From NCBI RefSeq assembly GCF_905404315.1, contig NC_066288.1, positions 2,418,001 to 2,482,000 on the forward strand: a stretch of DNA of 64,000 nt, in the 5' to 3' direction. This DNA is from Leptidea sinapis. Lineage: Eukaryota; Arthropoda; Insecta; Lepidoptera; Pieridae. Position 1 is the stretch's first letter. Every line of letters starts with the position of its first letter. Shown in pieces: positions 11,280 to 21,166 of this stretch. The translations under genes were made by a program, and so were the position numbers. Below the pieces are notes generated by a model. The model worked only from the letters and a program-made list of their open reading frames with translations. It did no database searches and had not been told where the DNA came from.

Positions 11280-11820
11280 AAAATACATGTTTGGTTTGTT
11301 AAGTATTAAAAAAATTATTAGTAAGGTAAGATAGGTACCTACCTAAAGTATGATTAGATTAGATCATATTAAAAGTAAATAAAAAAATAATTAAAAATGT
11401 TGTTTGACTTACCTGTATGTATTCCTTTAAAACCTCATTGAGAGCCTCGCACACTTCTGGTACGATAATAGATATCACTTGGTCTGACAACTTGAACACA
11501 TTTCCAAGACTTTTATAACTGCTACCAGTTGCCAAAAATCTTAACGTTACCGCAAGTCTTTCCGTCACACTTACAGATTTTCTAAATGTAGTGTCTCGTT
11601 TGCCTATTTTTGCCCCAATTAAATTTTGTAGATATTCAAATTCGGAACTGTTCATTCTTATAAAATCTTTTAAGCAACCATCAATACCTAAATCCTTGAG
11701 ATAGTCTGTGGCACTATATTTTCCTCTAGCTTTTAGCGTTTGGCGCATCCAATAAGAGCGCTTTTTCTTCTTTTTTAAACAAAAAATAAAAGCTATTCCA
11801 ATGAGCAAATCTTCTTCCAT
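9613..11820 (-). CDS. PIF/Harbinger DDE transposase (2 exons)
   Basis: Exon 1 is 11820-11413 (136 codons) and exon 2 is 10422-9613, total 405 residues. The donor is ATACAG|GTAAGT at 11413/11412 and the acceptor is TTTTTGTTCCAG|AT at 10423/10422, phase 0. The N-terminus has a Lys-rich patch and a helix-turn-helix-like segment (LAVTLRFLATGSSYKSLG). The DDE_Tnp_4 core has NCLGSIDGKHVAI (Asp about 165), GRISDGGVF, VTDDAFPLQKHLL (Asp about 255) and RRTVENAFGIL (Glu about 293), so the DDE triad is present. It would cut and rejoin at the inverted repeats. The intron holds MADF exon 2 on the other strand. ATG 11820 is the first Met in the open frame. Length fits the family. Confidence 0.92.
11378..11383 (+). 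terminator. Poly(A) signal AATAAA of the MADF gene
   Basis: AATAAA about 100 nt past the MADF stop and 30 bp short of the transposase 5' splice site (11412/11413), mirroring the arrangement at 9597-9602. Confidence 0.55.
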
Positions 11821-11879
11821 TTTCGTGTAGACGTCCTCAGCCCTCAGAAGGCGAAACCAAACTGCGAGCCAATACTAGA

Positions 11880-12035
11880 TGTTATAAAATGTTTAAACAT
11901 TTTCCATCAATGTAGGAGCACTTATAACATGTAACAGTTTCTAACAAAGTGCAACAATTGTTAACATTTGTTAGTAAATGTTTTGGTGTTATAAAATGTT
12001 TACAAACATTTTATAACGGCAATGTGGGAGCACCA
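11880..12035 (-). repeat. Harbinger right TIR, subterminal cluster and internal TIR-like motif
   Basis: TIR at 12004-12035. Upstream are several AAATGTTT/AACATTT motifs and, at 11908-11921, CAATGTAGGAGCAC, one base different from the TIR segment at 12020-12033. It is followed by TTATAACATG, compared with CATAACATG outside the true end. Confidence 0.7.
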
Positions 12036-12038
12036 TAA
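12036..12038. repeat. Harbinger target duplication TAA (right)
   Basis: Pairs with 8966-8968. Setting aside the element and one TAA leaves the LINE-C frame continuous from the linker into RT. Confidence 0.9.
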
Positions 12039-13443
12039 CATGAGTGAATTTGAACTCTATTTTACATTCATTTACATTAGACATAATTATAGATTCAGCA
12101 AGAGTGGCAGATGACTTTAGGGCCTTGGTGGTGGAAACTGGAATATCAGCAAAAAATCTTTCAAAAGCATCCGCAACATCTTGGTCTGTATCCAAGATTT
12201 TATCATTTATTTTTAAACTAAAATTTAAGTTGCGAGGTTTGTTTCTTCCAGTCTCACTGTTTATTACTTGCCATGTTGATTTTATTTTATCTGAACTATT
12301 TTTAATTTTATTACTTATATACTTTGATACTTTATTTACATTGATTTTGCTAAGGTACATGAGCGATTAAATATCTTTGAATAATTTTTTACATAGTTAG
12401 CAAATCTTTCTGAGTGATTATACAATTTTTCGTCATAAAGTGAGTATAATTTCCTCCTGCTAATATGAATTCCCACCGTTGCCCAATCACTGAAAGACAA
12501 TGAATTATTTTTCTGTATATACTTTGGCTTAAATATAACATTATATTCACCTTTGATAACATCAATAACATAATCATATAGTTCATTTAGGTCCTCATAA
12601 TAATTTAAATTAGGTAACTTCATTAAAATATTTGATCTAAAATTATTTAGGTGACAAGTGTTCACAGGTACATATTTAACACTGTACTTAGGTTTACTAT
12701 AATTAAAATTAAAAGTGGTTAGTAGGCCACAGTGATCTGATTCTAATTTATTTATAATTGACTTTGGCTGTGGAACAATATTGGTAAATATATTATCAAG
12801 ACAGGTTGATGTAGTCACTGTAATTCTAGTTGGCTCTAAAAATAAATTTACTAGATTATAGCATCGAAATAGGGATATTAGCTTAGTGCTCAGGCCGGAT
12901 TAAACTAATAAATTGACATTAAAATCTCCACAAAGAAGAATATTTTTATTATTTTTATTACTAATTTTAAATAAAACTTCATCCACAATTTTTTCAAAAA
13001 TGTCATATGATGCAGCTGGTGGTCTGTATACACTCATTACAACAAGCTGCTCAAGCTCTATACAGGCAATCTCAATAGTTTGTTCAACTGACAGGCTCAC
13101 AATATCAGAACGTTCTTTATATTTTAAACTGTTATGAATCAGTATTAGAGAGCCTCCGTGTATTGCATTTTGTCTGTTGAACGAACTAGCAACCTGGTGC
13201 GTACCAAAATTAAACATAAGCTGATGACTTTTTAACCAATGTTCTGTTAAACAAAGTATATCAATATCATTATTATTTAAAAACAACTCAGTTTCCAAGT
13301 GTTTCCCAGACAAGCCCTGAATATTTTGGTGCACCAGGTTAATAAAATTTTTATTATTAAATTTATCTAATACGGGTGTGCTATGCTTTATATTCAAGTT
13401 ATTATTTTTTGTTGTATTAGATTTCAAATTTCTGCCGGAGTTG
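12036..13443 (-). pseudogene. LINE-C ORF2, APE endonuclease and linker
   Basis: Read downward it shows NLVHQNIQGLSGKHLE, DILCLTEHWLKS, GGSLILIHNS, VVMSVYRPPAASYD, LLCGDFNVN and SDHCGLLTTFNFN, a complete APE endonuclease order. A linker (SFSDWATVGIHISRRKLYSLYD, TWQVINSETGRNKPRNL) leads toward RT. One in-frame stop follows GDFNVNLLV (about 12900-12905), and a one-base shift lies near 12345. It is truncated at 12036 by the Harbinger insertion. Endonuclease residues are largely kept. Confidence 0.85.
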
Positions 13444-13650
13444 TACTCAGTTGTCTTATAAACTAGTTTAAATGGTTTGGAAAATATTCCACAGTTTTAA
13501 TACCAAAGGTACTACTAACCTGCTCAATAGAAGCAGGTGTCTGTCTGTCCACCGAACAGGATAAGTTAATAAAATAATAATTTAGCACATGTGCTAATTG
13601 TCGAATACAATATTTAGAAAGATAATAATTTTCTTTAGTCAAATAAAAAT

Positions 13651-13655
13651 ACTTT
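13651..13655. repeat. LINE-A target duplication ACTTT (left)
   Basis: ACTTT at 13651-13655 recurs at 17047-17051 beyond the A-tail, marking the LINE-A insertion in LINE-C ORF1. Confidence 0.75.
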
Positions 13656-16600
13656 GCCCTGCACTTTCTCCGGAGCGTAAAAAGAATAGGGGAGTCCCAG
13701 GCCCATGGGTGTCGTAAGAGGCGACTAAGGGCTTTTTAGAAGTGGGAGAGTCACGCTGCCGTCTTATGACGTCAGCACAATCGGGCCAGAATCGTCCGGG
13801 TTAATTACCACACTCGCACAGAATACCGGCGTGAAGTAGCGGCCTAGTGCCGCTATGTTTCGCATAGGTTAGTGTCGAGGACCGGAGGCCATCCCTTCCC
13901 GCCCCCCCCCCCCCACACAAATTATGAGAGCGGTCCGTAAAAAGATATTACCCCAGGAGGGTACCAACTCTACCAGAGCCGGAGAATCCCTCCCCGAGCA
14001 CTCTCGCTCGGGCCGCCCTTCGTATTCTGGGGTGGGCACAGAACCGCGCATGACCGAGGACAAACGAGGCAGGCAGAACTTTTGCAATATCAGGGGAATT
14101 CACTCCAATTTAATCGCCGTCCACCACCACCTTGAGACGGCGCAGCCGGCCTTGTGTTTCCTTACGGAGACGCAGATATCTCGACCTAGCGATACGTCAT
14201 ATTTAACGTACCCCGGGTACAAAATTAAGCACAACTTTTTGCCTCATGCCGGGGTATGTGTGTACGTTAGGGAGGATATCTGCTGTCGCCGTCTCGGCAA
14301 TTTTGAGGGTAGGGACCTGTCTACTCTCTGGCTCCGCGTAGATTTAGACGACCGCGTCCGTATCTATGCGTGTGTCTACAGGTCCCATAGTGGTAACGCA
14401 GAAACCGATCATCTCATGGGCTGCGTTCAAGCTGCAATTGACGTCGTGCTTGCACAGATCCCCTCCGCTGAAATCGTGGTCTTGGGTGATTTCAACGGGC
14501 ACAATGCCGAATGGCTTGGATCACGTACCACAGACTACGCAGGGCGATCTGTGCATAATTTTGCATTGGCGTATGGTCTGTCCCAATTGGTTGAGTCGCC
14601 AACGCGGCTCCCGGATGTGGATAGCCACATGCCGTCCTTATTAGATCTTCTGCTGACTACACATCCCGATGGTTACCAGGTCTTTGTCGACGCCCCTCTT
14701 GGAACGTCCGACCATTGCCTGGTCAGGAGTGTAGTGCCTATCCGACGCCAACGTCGCAGACCACCAGCGACCCGCCGCGTTTGGCACTACAAGTCAGCAG
14801 ATTGGGATAGGATGCGTCCCTTTTTTGCATCCTACCCTTGGGGCAAGGTTTGTTTCTCTTCGGATGATCCTAGTGCCTGCGCCATTGCAGTAGGCGATGT
14901 GATACTGCAGGGCATGGATATTTTTATACCAAGCTCTGTAGTACCGTTCGGTGGCAGATCACAGCCCTGGTTCGATGCGTCAGTTAAAGCAGCATCTGAC
15001 TGCAAAAAACAGGCGTATCGAACTTGGGTTGCGGCGCTGGGCACAAAGGATCCGAACTGCAAAGTTCTTAAGAGGAAATATAACCGTGCCTCCAGATTTT
15101 TTAAGCGGCAAATCGCCCGTGCGAAGTCTAAGCACGTCGTCAAAATCGGCGAGCAGCTTTCCAGTTACCCGACCGGAACACGCAAGTTCTGGTCGTTGTC
15201 GAAAGCTGCTCTTGGTAACTTCAACCAGCCGTCCATGCCGCCGTTGCACATGAGGAATGACACCTTGGCCCATACGGCAGAAGAGAAAGCCGAGCTCCTG
15301 TGCGCTCTTTTCGCCTCCAACTCAAATCTTGACGACAACGGAAAAACACCGCCGACAATCCCGCGGTGTCAGAGCTCTATGCCTGAAGTACAGTTCAGAC
15401 AGAAAACTGTTAGGCGAGCTCTGTTTTCGTTGGACGTCAGGAAGTCGAGCGGGCCGGATGGCATTTCTCCAATCGTGCTTAGAACGTGTGCCCCTGAGTT
15501 GACGCCTGTGCTAACGCGTTTATTCCGGCACTCTTATTCCAAAGGCGTAGTCCCTGACTCATGGAAGTCAGCCCTTGTCCATCCGATCCAAAAAAAAGGA
15601 GACAGTTCGGATCCGGCGAACTACAGGCCTATTGCTATCACCTCCCTGCTCTCCAAAATCATGGAGAGCATAATTAGCCACCAGCTTTTAGTATACCTAG
15701 AGGGTCACCAGTTGATCAACGACCGACAGTACGGGTTTCGCCATGGACGGTCGGCAGGTGATCTTCTGGTATACCTAACACATAGATGGGCGGCGGCTAT
15801 TGAAAGCAAGGGGGAAGGCCTGGCAGTTAGCCTGGATATAGCGAAGGCCTTTGATCGTGTATGGCACAAGGCGCTCCTCTCAAAACTTCCATCATTTGGG
15901 CTTCCCGAGAGCTTGTGCAAGTGGACCTCCAGCTTCCTCACTGGGCGTAGCATACAGGTCGTTGTCGACGGATATTGCTCGAACCCGAAGCCCGTGAATG
16001 CTGGAGTGCCCCAAGGCTGTGTGCTATCTCCTACGCTGTTTCTTCTGCATATCAATGATATGTTGGACACCTCCAACATGCATTGCTATGCAGATGACAG
16101 CACTGGTGATGCCGTATACACGGGCCATGCAGGTCTCTCTCGGGAAATCGTCGACCAGTGCCGGGAGAAACTTGTGTCTTCTATCGAGTCCTCTCTCGAG
16201 AAGGTCGCGGAATGGGGTAAATTGAACCTTGTCAAATTTAACCCCCCCGAAGACTCAAGTTTGCGCGTTTACCACTAAAAAAACCCCATTTGTCGTATCA
16301 CCGCTCTTCGAGAACACTTCTCTTAAAGCCGCGCCTAGTATCGGAATACTGGGTCTCGAAATCTCGAGCGATTGCCAATTCCGTGGCCATCTGGAGGGCA
16401 AAGCCAAATTGGCTTCGAAGAAGCTGGGCGTCATCAATAGAGCACGGCAATATTTCAAGCCGGCCCACATTCTAGCGCTCTACAAAGCGCAGGTCCGGCC
16501 ACACATGGAGTATTGCTGTCATCTCTGGTCTGGTGCACCCCAGTATCTGCTCGATCCATTTGACCGCGTGCAACGTAGAGCAGCTCGAATTGTCGGGGAC

Positions 16601-17046
16601 TCAGTGCTCTGTGAACGGCTGGATCACTTGGCGTTGCGTAGAGACGTCGCTTCATTGTGTGTCTTCTACCGCATTTATCACGGGGAGTGTTCCGAAGAGC
16701 TGTTTATGAAGCCTGATTCCTGCCGCCGAATTTCACCATCGCACGACACGCCACAAGTTAGGATATCATCCCCACCATCTGGATGTGTGGCGGTCCTCCA
16801 CAGTGCGGTTTTCAAGAAGCTTTCTCCCTCGTACTACAAAGCTGTGGAATGAGCTTCCTTGTGCGGTGTTTCGGGGACGATACGACATGGGTACCTTTAA
16901 AAAAAGCGCGTACACCTTCCTTAAAGGCCGGCAACGCTCTTGTGATTCCTATGGTGTTGCAAGAGAATGTGGGCGGCGGTGATCACTTAACACCAGGTGA
17001 CCCGTACGCTCGTTTGTCCTCCTATTCCATAATAAAAATAAAAAAA
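13656..17046 (+). mobile_element. LINE-A, near full-length copy
   Basis: About 3.4 kb. The GC-rich 5' region contains GGCCCATGGGTGTCGTAAGA and an ACCGGCGTGAAGTAGCGGC block also found in LINE-B, followed by a C-run near 13902. One long ORF2 follows, and the element ends CTATTCCATAATAAAAATAAAAAA. Antisense partial copies lie at 1-40, 40351-42560, 46291-47647 and 57007-57340, with fossils at 30832-30935, 33968-34012 and, in plus, 48338-48415. It carries no ORF1 of its own. Confidence 0.9.
13924..16982 (+). pseudogene. LINE-A ORF2, APE endonuclease and reverse transcriptase
   Basis: The open frame 13924-16278 encodes 784 residues. Endonuclease: FCNIRGIHSNL (~53), CFLTETQIS, CVYVREDICC, VVLGDFNGHNAEW (~188), GTSDHCLV (~260). 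RT: KSSGPDGISPIVLRTC, ANYRPIAITSLLSK (~566), AVSLDIAKAFDRVWH (~635), AGVPQGCVLSPTLFLLHIND and CYADDST (~722). A C-run slip near 16248 moves the frame; it continues at 16229-16700 (KLGVINRARQYF, PHMEYCCHLW). A second shift near 16705 leads to 16785-16982 (TTKLWNELPCAVF). Catalytic residues are intact and only these two shifts break it. Among the LINE copies here it is the least damaged. Clade: Jockey/I group, not settled. Confidence 0.9.
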
Positions 17047-17051
17047 AACTT
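17047..17051. repeat. LINE-A target duplication ACTTT (right)
   Basis: Second copy of ACTTT, directly after the A-rich tail of LINE-A. Confidence 0.75.
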
Positions 17052-17764
17052 TCCAATAAACTTATTGGTGTCCATAAAATGGAAAAGACCATGACGACAT
17101 GTCAAGGTATGCATATATAAATTTAACTTATGTCTATGATTATTTTCTCGTTCTGGCAAGCTCTGACTGAATGGTAACCCAAACAAAATTATTTTATTTA
17201 CATTATCTAAGTTGCTAAGCAATTTGAAATAATTAGCAATATCCTTATTATTAGTTCTTCCTCTTCTACCAATTAGAATTATTATCGTCGACCAATAAGG
17301 CTAATGCAAAAGTATCGCAACCAGCAGTACATGACTTGAATGTTCCAGCGGCTTTCTGTAACGACCCTGATGATGACCAGTGGATAGAAGTTGTAAGGAA
17401 AAGTCGTCGACCAGCTTCGTTATGCGGTACTGCCGGTCCAGCTAGTACAAATCTCAAAGCAGTGGAGCCTCGTAAATACATGCTCTTGAGGAACATGGAG
17501 TCGTATGTTGAAGATGTAAGAGAGTATCTTCGTCAGCTTTGCCCCACCGGTACTTGTACAGTACAGGAATTGAACCCAAGAGGAGATTATAAGTCCTACA
17601 AGATTGGTATACCTGTGGCAGCTTATGAGGTATGTTTTTCAGCTGAAGCCTGGCCCATAAACGCCAAAATTAAGGCTTGGGTGACCAACCAGAAGGCAAC
17701 AATCAATGACGCTACCAAGGTTCCTGTTACTAGAGGCAAGAAACAGCCCTTTCGTTCAGCGTAG

Positions 17765-18518
17765 TCGTCATAAAACCGTTAAAATCTTCTATCAGAACGT
17801 CCGCGGTCTGAAAACGAAATTGCGTATGTGGCGGAATAATTTAGCAATGAATGATTGTGATATTGTAGCCGCTACGGAAACATTTCTTGATGGCTCTGTG
17901 GAGACTTCTGAGCTTGAATGTGCAAATTGGAGTATTCTACGCAGAGAAAGAGACACGCCGTGTGGTGGTGTGGCGCTTGCTACCCGTTCCCCTGTCATAT
18001 TGAGCAGATGCCATGAACTGGAGACCGACAATGGTGAGGATCTCTGGGCATCCTTTTCCCGGCATGGTCATCGGTTCTACGTTTGTGTTGTATACATTAA
18101 ACCTAGTGCTAGAGACTATGATTATATGGAGTAGTTTTGTAAGGTGGAGCATACAATTACTGTGTTAAAAGCACCAGTTCTAATATTAGGTGATCTGAAT
18201 TTAAATAGTGCATCCGTAAATATTAATAATTATTATTGTTATTTTTTATCATATTGTAATCTGTCTAAGAACAACATTATCAAAAATATATTTGGAGGTA
18301 TGCTTGATGTAATTCTGGTTCGAGAGAGCGATGTGTGTGGAGGGGTGCGTGTTATCACTGCTGAAGGTATAGTTCTTCCCGACGCGTATCATCCACCATT
18401 AGAGATTGAAGTCAGGCTCGATACATGTCGCCGTTCAGATTTTCTTGAGCCATCTAATATAAATCCTTGCAGGGACTGGAATTTTAGTCGATGCGATTTT
18501 TTCTGTTTTCTTTTTTAG
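17765..18518 (+). pseudogene. LINE-D ORF2, APE endonuclease domain
   Basis: The translation opens with VKIFYQNVRGLKTKL, followed by DIVAATETFLD, CGGVALATR, VCVVYIKP and LILGDLNLNS, the ordered signature of apurinic-like endonucleases that nick target DNA for LINE integration. In-frame TAG codons at 18132-18134 and 18516-18518 interrupt it, and the SDH-type catalytic histidine region (DAYHPPLEIEV) is degenerate. It follows ORF1 immediately. Confidence 0.75.
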
Positions 18519-20609
18519 CTTTTTTCTGCATTAATAGAGGCAAATTCTTGGCGTACAGTTCTGGAGGCACAAACTGTAAGAGATGCAACTGAAAATTTTT
18601 ATAAATCCGTTTATAATATCTTTGACCAGTGCATGCCTAGGAAACGACGTAAAGAATGCCATAGTAAACGTTACCCCGTTTGGTTTACGAGTGATATTAT
18701 CCGAGATATCAAGTGTAAGATGAAGTTGCATAGATTATGGAAATATGAAAAATGAACTCACCAGAAATTTACAGAAGATTGTCAGAACTTCGAGCAGATC
18801 TTAAAACCCGAATAGAGTCATCCTATTGCGACTATATTAAGTATATTGAAGTTAACATCAAAGCCAACCCTCGTGGTTTTTGGCGTCACGTTTCAAGCCT
18901 TCGCACCAAAGGTGGATTTGAACCTAGTGTCACTTTTGAGGGGCAAACTTTTTCAGGTGTTGCTGCTGCAGATGCTTTCACCAACTTTTTTTCAAGCACA
19001 TTTTTGCCAGATGTACCTGTACTCGATACAGATGAAGCTTATGGTTTCGATAGGACGTATGACAGCAATTATGTAAACATCTTTCATATTACACCTGATG
19101 ATGTCATAGGTGGAATCAACAAGTTGAAGCAGAGCAGTTCCGTAGGACCGGATTGTATTCCTCCTGCAGTTCTAAAGCTGGCAAAAAAGAACTTTTGTAT
19201 GCCTCTATGTCATATTTTCAATCTTGCCCTGGAATCGGGAGAATATCCGTCCCAATGGAAGTTGTCGAGAGTAACCCCAATACCAAAAAGCTCTGATAAA
19301 TCGAAAGTTGAAGAGTACCGTCCTATTGCAGTGTTGTCTTCGCCCGCAAAGGTATTTGAAAGCATTATTCACAACTACATATACGCGCAAGTGGACAAAT
19401 ACATTTGTGGCGAGCAGCATGGTTTTAGACCGAAAAGATCTGTAGAAACTAACTTGTTGTCACTAGTTGATTTTATCACGGACAAATTAGATCGTGGTTC
19501 TCAGGTTGACGTGCTCTACTTTGACTTCCAGAAAACATTTGACAGGGTCAATAATGACATATTGTTACAAAAACTTAACGTTATTGGCTTTGCACCGAGA
19601 CTTCTCCGACTTATCGCAGACTACTTGCGTGACCGACAACAATATGTCCGGCTTGGTCTGTTCGAATCTAATCATTACCACACGCAATCTGGGGTTAGTC
19701 AGGGATCGATACTGGCGCCTCTTCTGTTTCTTTTAATGATAAATGATCTTCCAGATGTGCTTGATAATTCTCGGTGTCTCCTTTATGCTGATGACCTGAA
19801 ACTCTTCAAAGAAATCAAAGCTGATTCAGATTGCATGGCACTCCAAAATGATGTGCAAGTTGTGTTCCAGTGGAGCTTGAGGAACCGTATGGCATTTAAT
19901 ACGTCCAAATGCTATGGCATGACTTTCGGTCGAAAGTGGTGCCCAATAGAGTTTGATTATAAAATTGGTGGTGATTTGATATCTCGACCAGAAACTATCA
20001 AAGACATTCGATCGAAAGTTAACCTTCCATGATCATATTACCACTCTGGCCAGGGAATCCTATAGAATTTTAGGCTTTGTTTTGAGGAATTCTGGGGATT
20101 TCACATCTGAACCAGTCATAAAGCTTTTATTTGGTGCTTTAGTGCGCAGCAAGCTAGAAACAGCTATGTGTGTGTGGAATCCGCATGAAAGTACTTATGT
20201 ACTCCTTCTCGAAAAGGTGCAAAAAGCTTTTCTTAGGTACCTTTACAAACGTACGCATGGATACTACCCCTATATGTATCCCACAGAATTTCTTCTGGGT
20301 ACATTAGGCCACAACTCCCTCGAGGTTAGGCGAAAACGACAGCAGCTCACAGTTATGTGCAGAGTTCTCAGAGGTGATATAGATGCGCCGAGGTTGCATG
20401 TTGAGCTATGTAGAATCTTTGTACCGGACAATTACTGTTCGAGGCGCAAACATAGATTGTTCTCATGTCCGACACATCGTACTGTGGCTCGCACCAACTC
20501 ACCTATACCGAGGTCTCTCTCTGCTCTCAACGCTCTTCTCGAAGCCAACCGTGCTTGTGATTGCGGATGGATGGCAGACGATTTTAACAGAGTGCTTGCG
20601 TTTTTGTGA
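18519..20609 (+). pseudogene. LINE-D ORF2, reverse transcriptase and C-terminus
   Basis: A linker (SALIEANSWRTVLEAQT) leads into RT. The main block, 18752-20032, shows SSVGPDCIPPAVLK, EEYRPIAVLSSPAKVFE, VLYFDFQKTFDRV, SGVSQGSILAPLLFLLMIND and the catalytic YADDLKLF. Frameshifts lie near 18745 and near 20000. The rest (20037-20609) is the post-RT region (YRILGFVLRNSGDF, LETAMCVWNPHE) ending at TGA 20607-20609. The palm aspartates are still encoded, but the breaks preclude a functional protein. Confidence 0.8.
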
Positions 20610-21166
20610 GAGGAATGGATGAACGGTATTTGGATGTTAATTAATTGTTAGTTATTTACAGTAAACTTTGTATTTATTAACTATTATTTGTGTAATATGT
20701 CTAGTTTGTAATTAATTCTTACTTTAATATTGTAATTGGCTTACGCCGTTTTATTAAAGCATAAATACATAAAATAAAATAAAAAATAAAAAAGAGTACC
20801 CTTAACCGAAGAGCATGTATGAAAGGAATAATGAAAGTGGACGAAGCGAAACAAGTATGTAAGGATCGCAGCAAGTGGAAAGAAGTGGTCTCTGCCTACC
20901 CCTACGGGAAAGAGGCGTGATTTTATGTATGTATGTACGTATATTTACTTGTAAAGCAGTTACGTGATACGAGAGTTACAGTGGTAATCATCTCGTGTTT
21001 CTCTTTAACCTTGTAATGGACCTTGGCTTGTTGAGATACTACCAACAAGTTTTAACTAAAGTTGGCAGGGAGATACTAATGAGCAGTGAAGGGTAGTACA
21101 TAGGCTGACCTGCTGACTTTGCTGATATACATTTTAGGGAATCAAAAAAAATTTTAACATAAAAAC

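Larger units (their letters stand above)
8969..12035. mobile_element. PIF/Harbinger DNA transposon, structurally intact (3067 bp)
   Basis: The ends form a 32-bp inverted repeat starting TGGTGCTCCCACATTGCC, differing at one base (position 23, G versus T), flanked by TAA on both sides. Inside are two intact spliced genes on opposite strands: a DDE transposase (minus) and a MADF/BESS-type protein (plus). This two-gene content is the known plan of Harbinger elements, where a Myb/MADF-like partner helps the transposase enter the nucleus and bind the ends. Here the two genes have alternating exons. The element interrupts LINE-C between the endonuclease and RT parts. Low damage compared with its host implies a recent insertion. 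Confidence 0.93.
6585..17284 (-). mobile_element. LINE-C (CR1/Jockey group), hosting Harbinger and LINE-A
   Basis: Minus-strand LINE inserted in LINE-D ORF1. Its own sequence is 6585-8968, 12036-13650 and 17052-17284, about 4.2 kb. The 3' tail is a (TTTGAA)n-like run at 6585-6630. A ~0.85 kb 3' UTR follows, then ORF2 (stop near 7441), then the end of ORF1. The 5' end is truncated inside ORF1. No clear target duplication is visible at the LINE-D junctions. Antisense 3' UTR relatives occur at 34127-34264 and 39985-40300, and a plus-strand one at 58005-58500. Confidence 0.85.
13463..17284 (-). pseudogene. LINE-C ORF1 C-terminal part, split by LINE-A
   Basis: The upstream piece, 17284-17052, reads ILIGRRGRTNNKDIANYF, VNKIILFGLPFS and LFHFMDTNKFIGK. 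The downstream piece, 13650-13463, continues YFYLTKENYYLSKYC and SIEQVSSTFGIKTVEYF to TAG 13463-13465. The two join in frame when LINE-A and one ACTTT copy are set aside. The pattern resembles the SGNH esterase-like module found in ORF1 of some CR1-group LINEs; that assignment is inference. The N-terminus is missing. Confidence 0.7.
6166..17764 (+). pseudogene. LINE-D ORF1 protein, split by LINE-C
   Basis: The N-terminal piece starts at ATG 6166 (MDSSNITIRKNN). It has an acidic stretch and a leucine-rich probable coiled coil (LSREVYLLRQEVTELKDRL), then an in-frame TGA at 6418-6420, after which the frame stays open to the LINE-C junction near 6585. The C-terminal piece begins near 17285 (STNKANAKVSQ) and ends at TAG 17762-17764. 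It includes DDDQWIEVVRKSRRP and an RRM-like region around YMLLRNMESYVEDVREYL. Coiled coil plus nucleic-acid-binding fold is the usual plan for ORF1 RNA-binding proteins of APE LINEs. That the halves belong together is inferred from strand, order and frame. Confidence 0.65.
5700..20791 (+). mobile_element. LINE-D (Daphne/Kiri-like), near full length, interrupted by LINE-C
   Basis: LINE-D runs from GTGCCTAGTCGTGCCG directly after the left AAGAGT copy to an AAATAAAA-rich 3' tail just before the right copy. Its own sequence is 5700-6585 plus 17285-20791, about 4.4 kb. It has a ~470-nt 5' leader, ORF1, then ORF2 with APE endonuclease and RT. The coding parts carry several stops and frameshifts, so the copy is dead. 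Clade placement rests on overall RT similarity and the YADDLKLF box and is tentative. Confidence 0.8.
5541..20945 (+). mobile_element. LINE-E C-terminal fragment, split by LINE-D
   Basis: Two plus-strand pieces, 5541-5699 and 20798-20945, are consecutive parts of one reading frame. The first contains LRWFGHVERMNEERL and GRGRPRRTF and ends at KKGQVKS. The second continues with TLNRRACMKGIMKVDEA, then KDRSKWKEVVSAYPYGKEA and a stop, followed by a short (ATGT)n tail. This is the C-terminal tail found on a group of insect endonuclease/RT LINEs (R4- or RTE-like; clade not certain). The break carries the duplicated hexamer AAGAGT (5694-5699, 20792-20797), so LINE-D inserted here. Confidence 0.8.
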
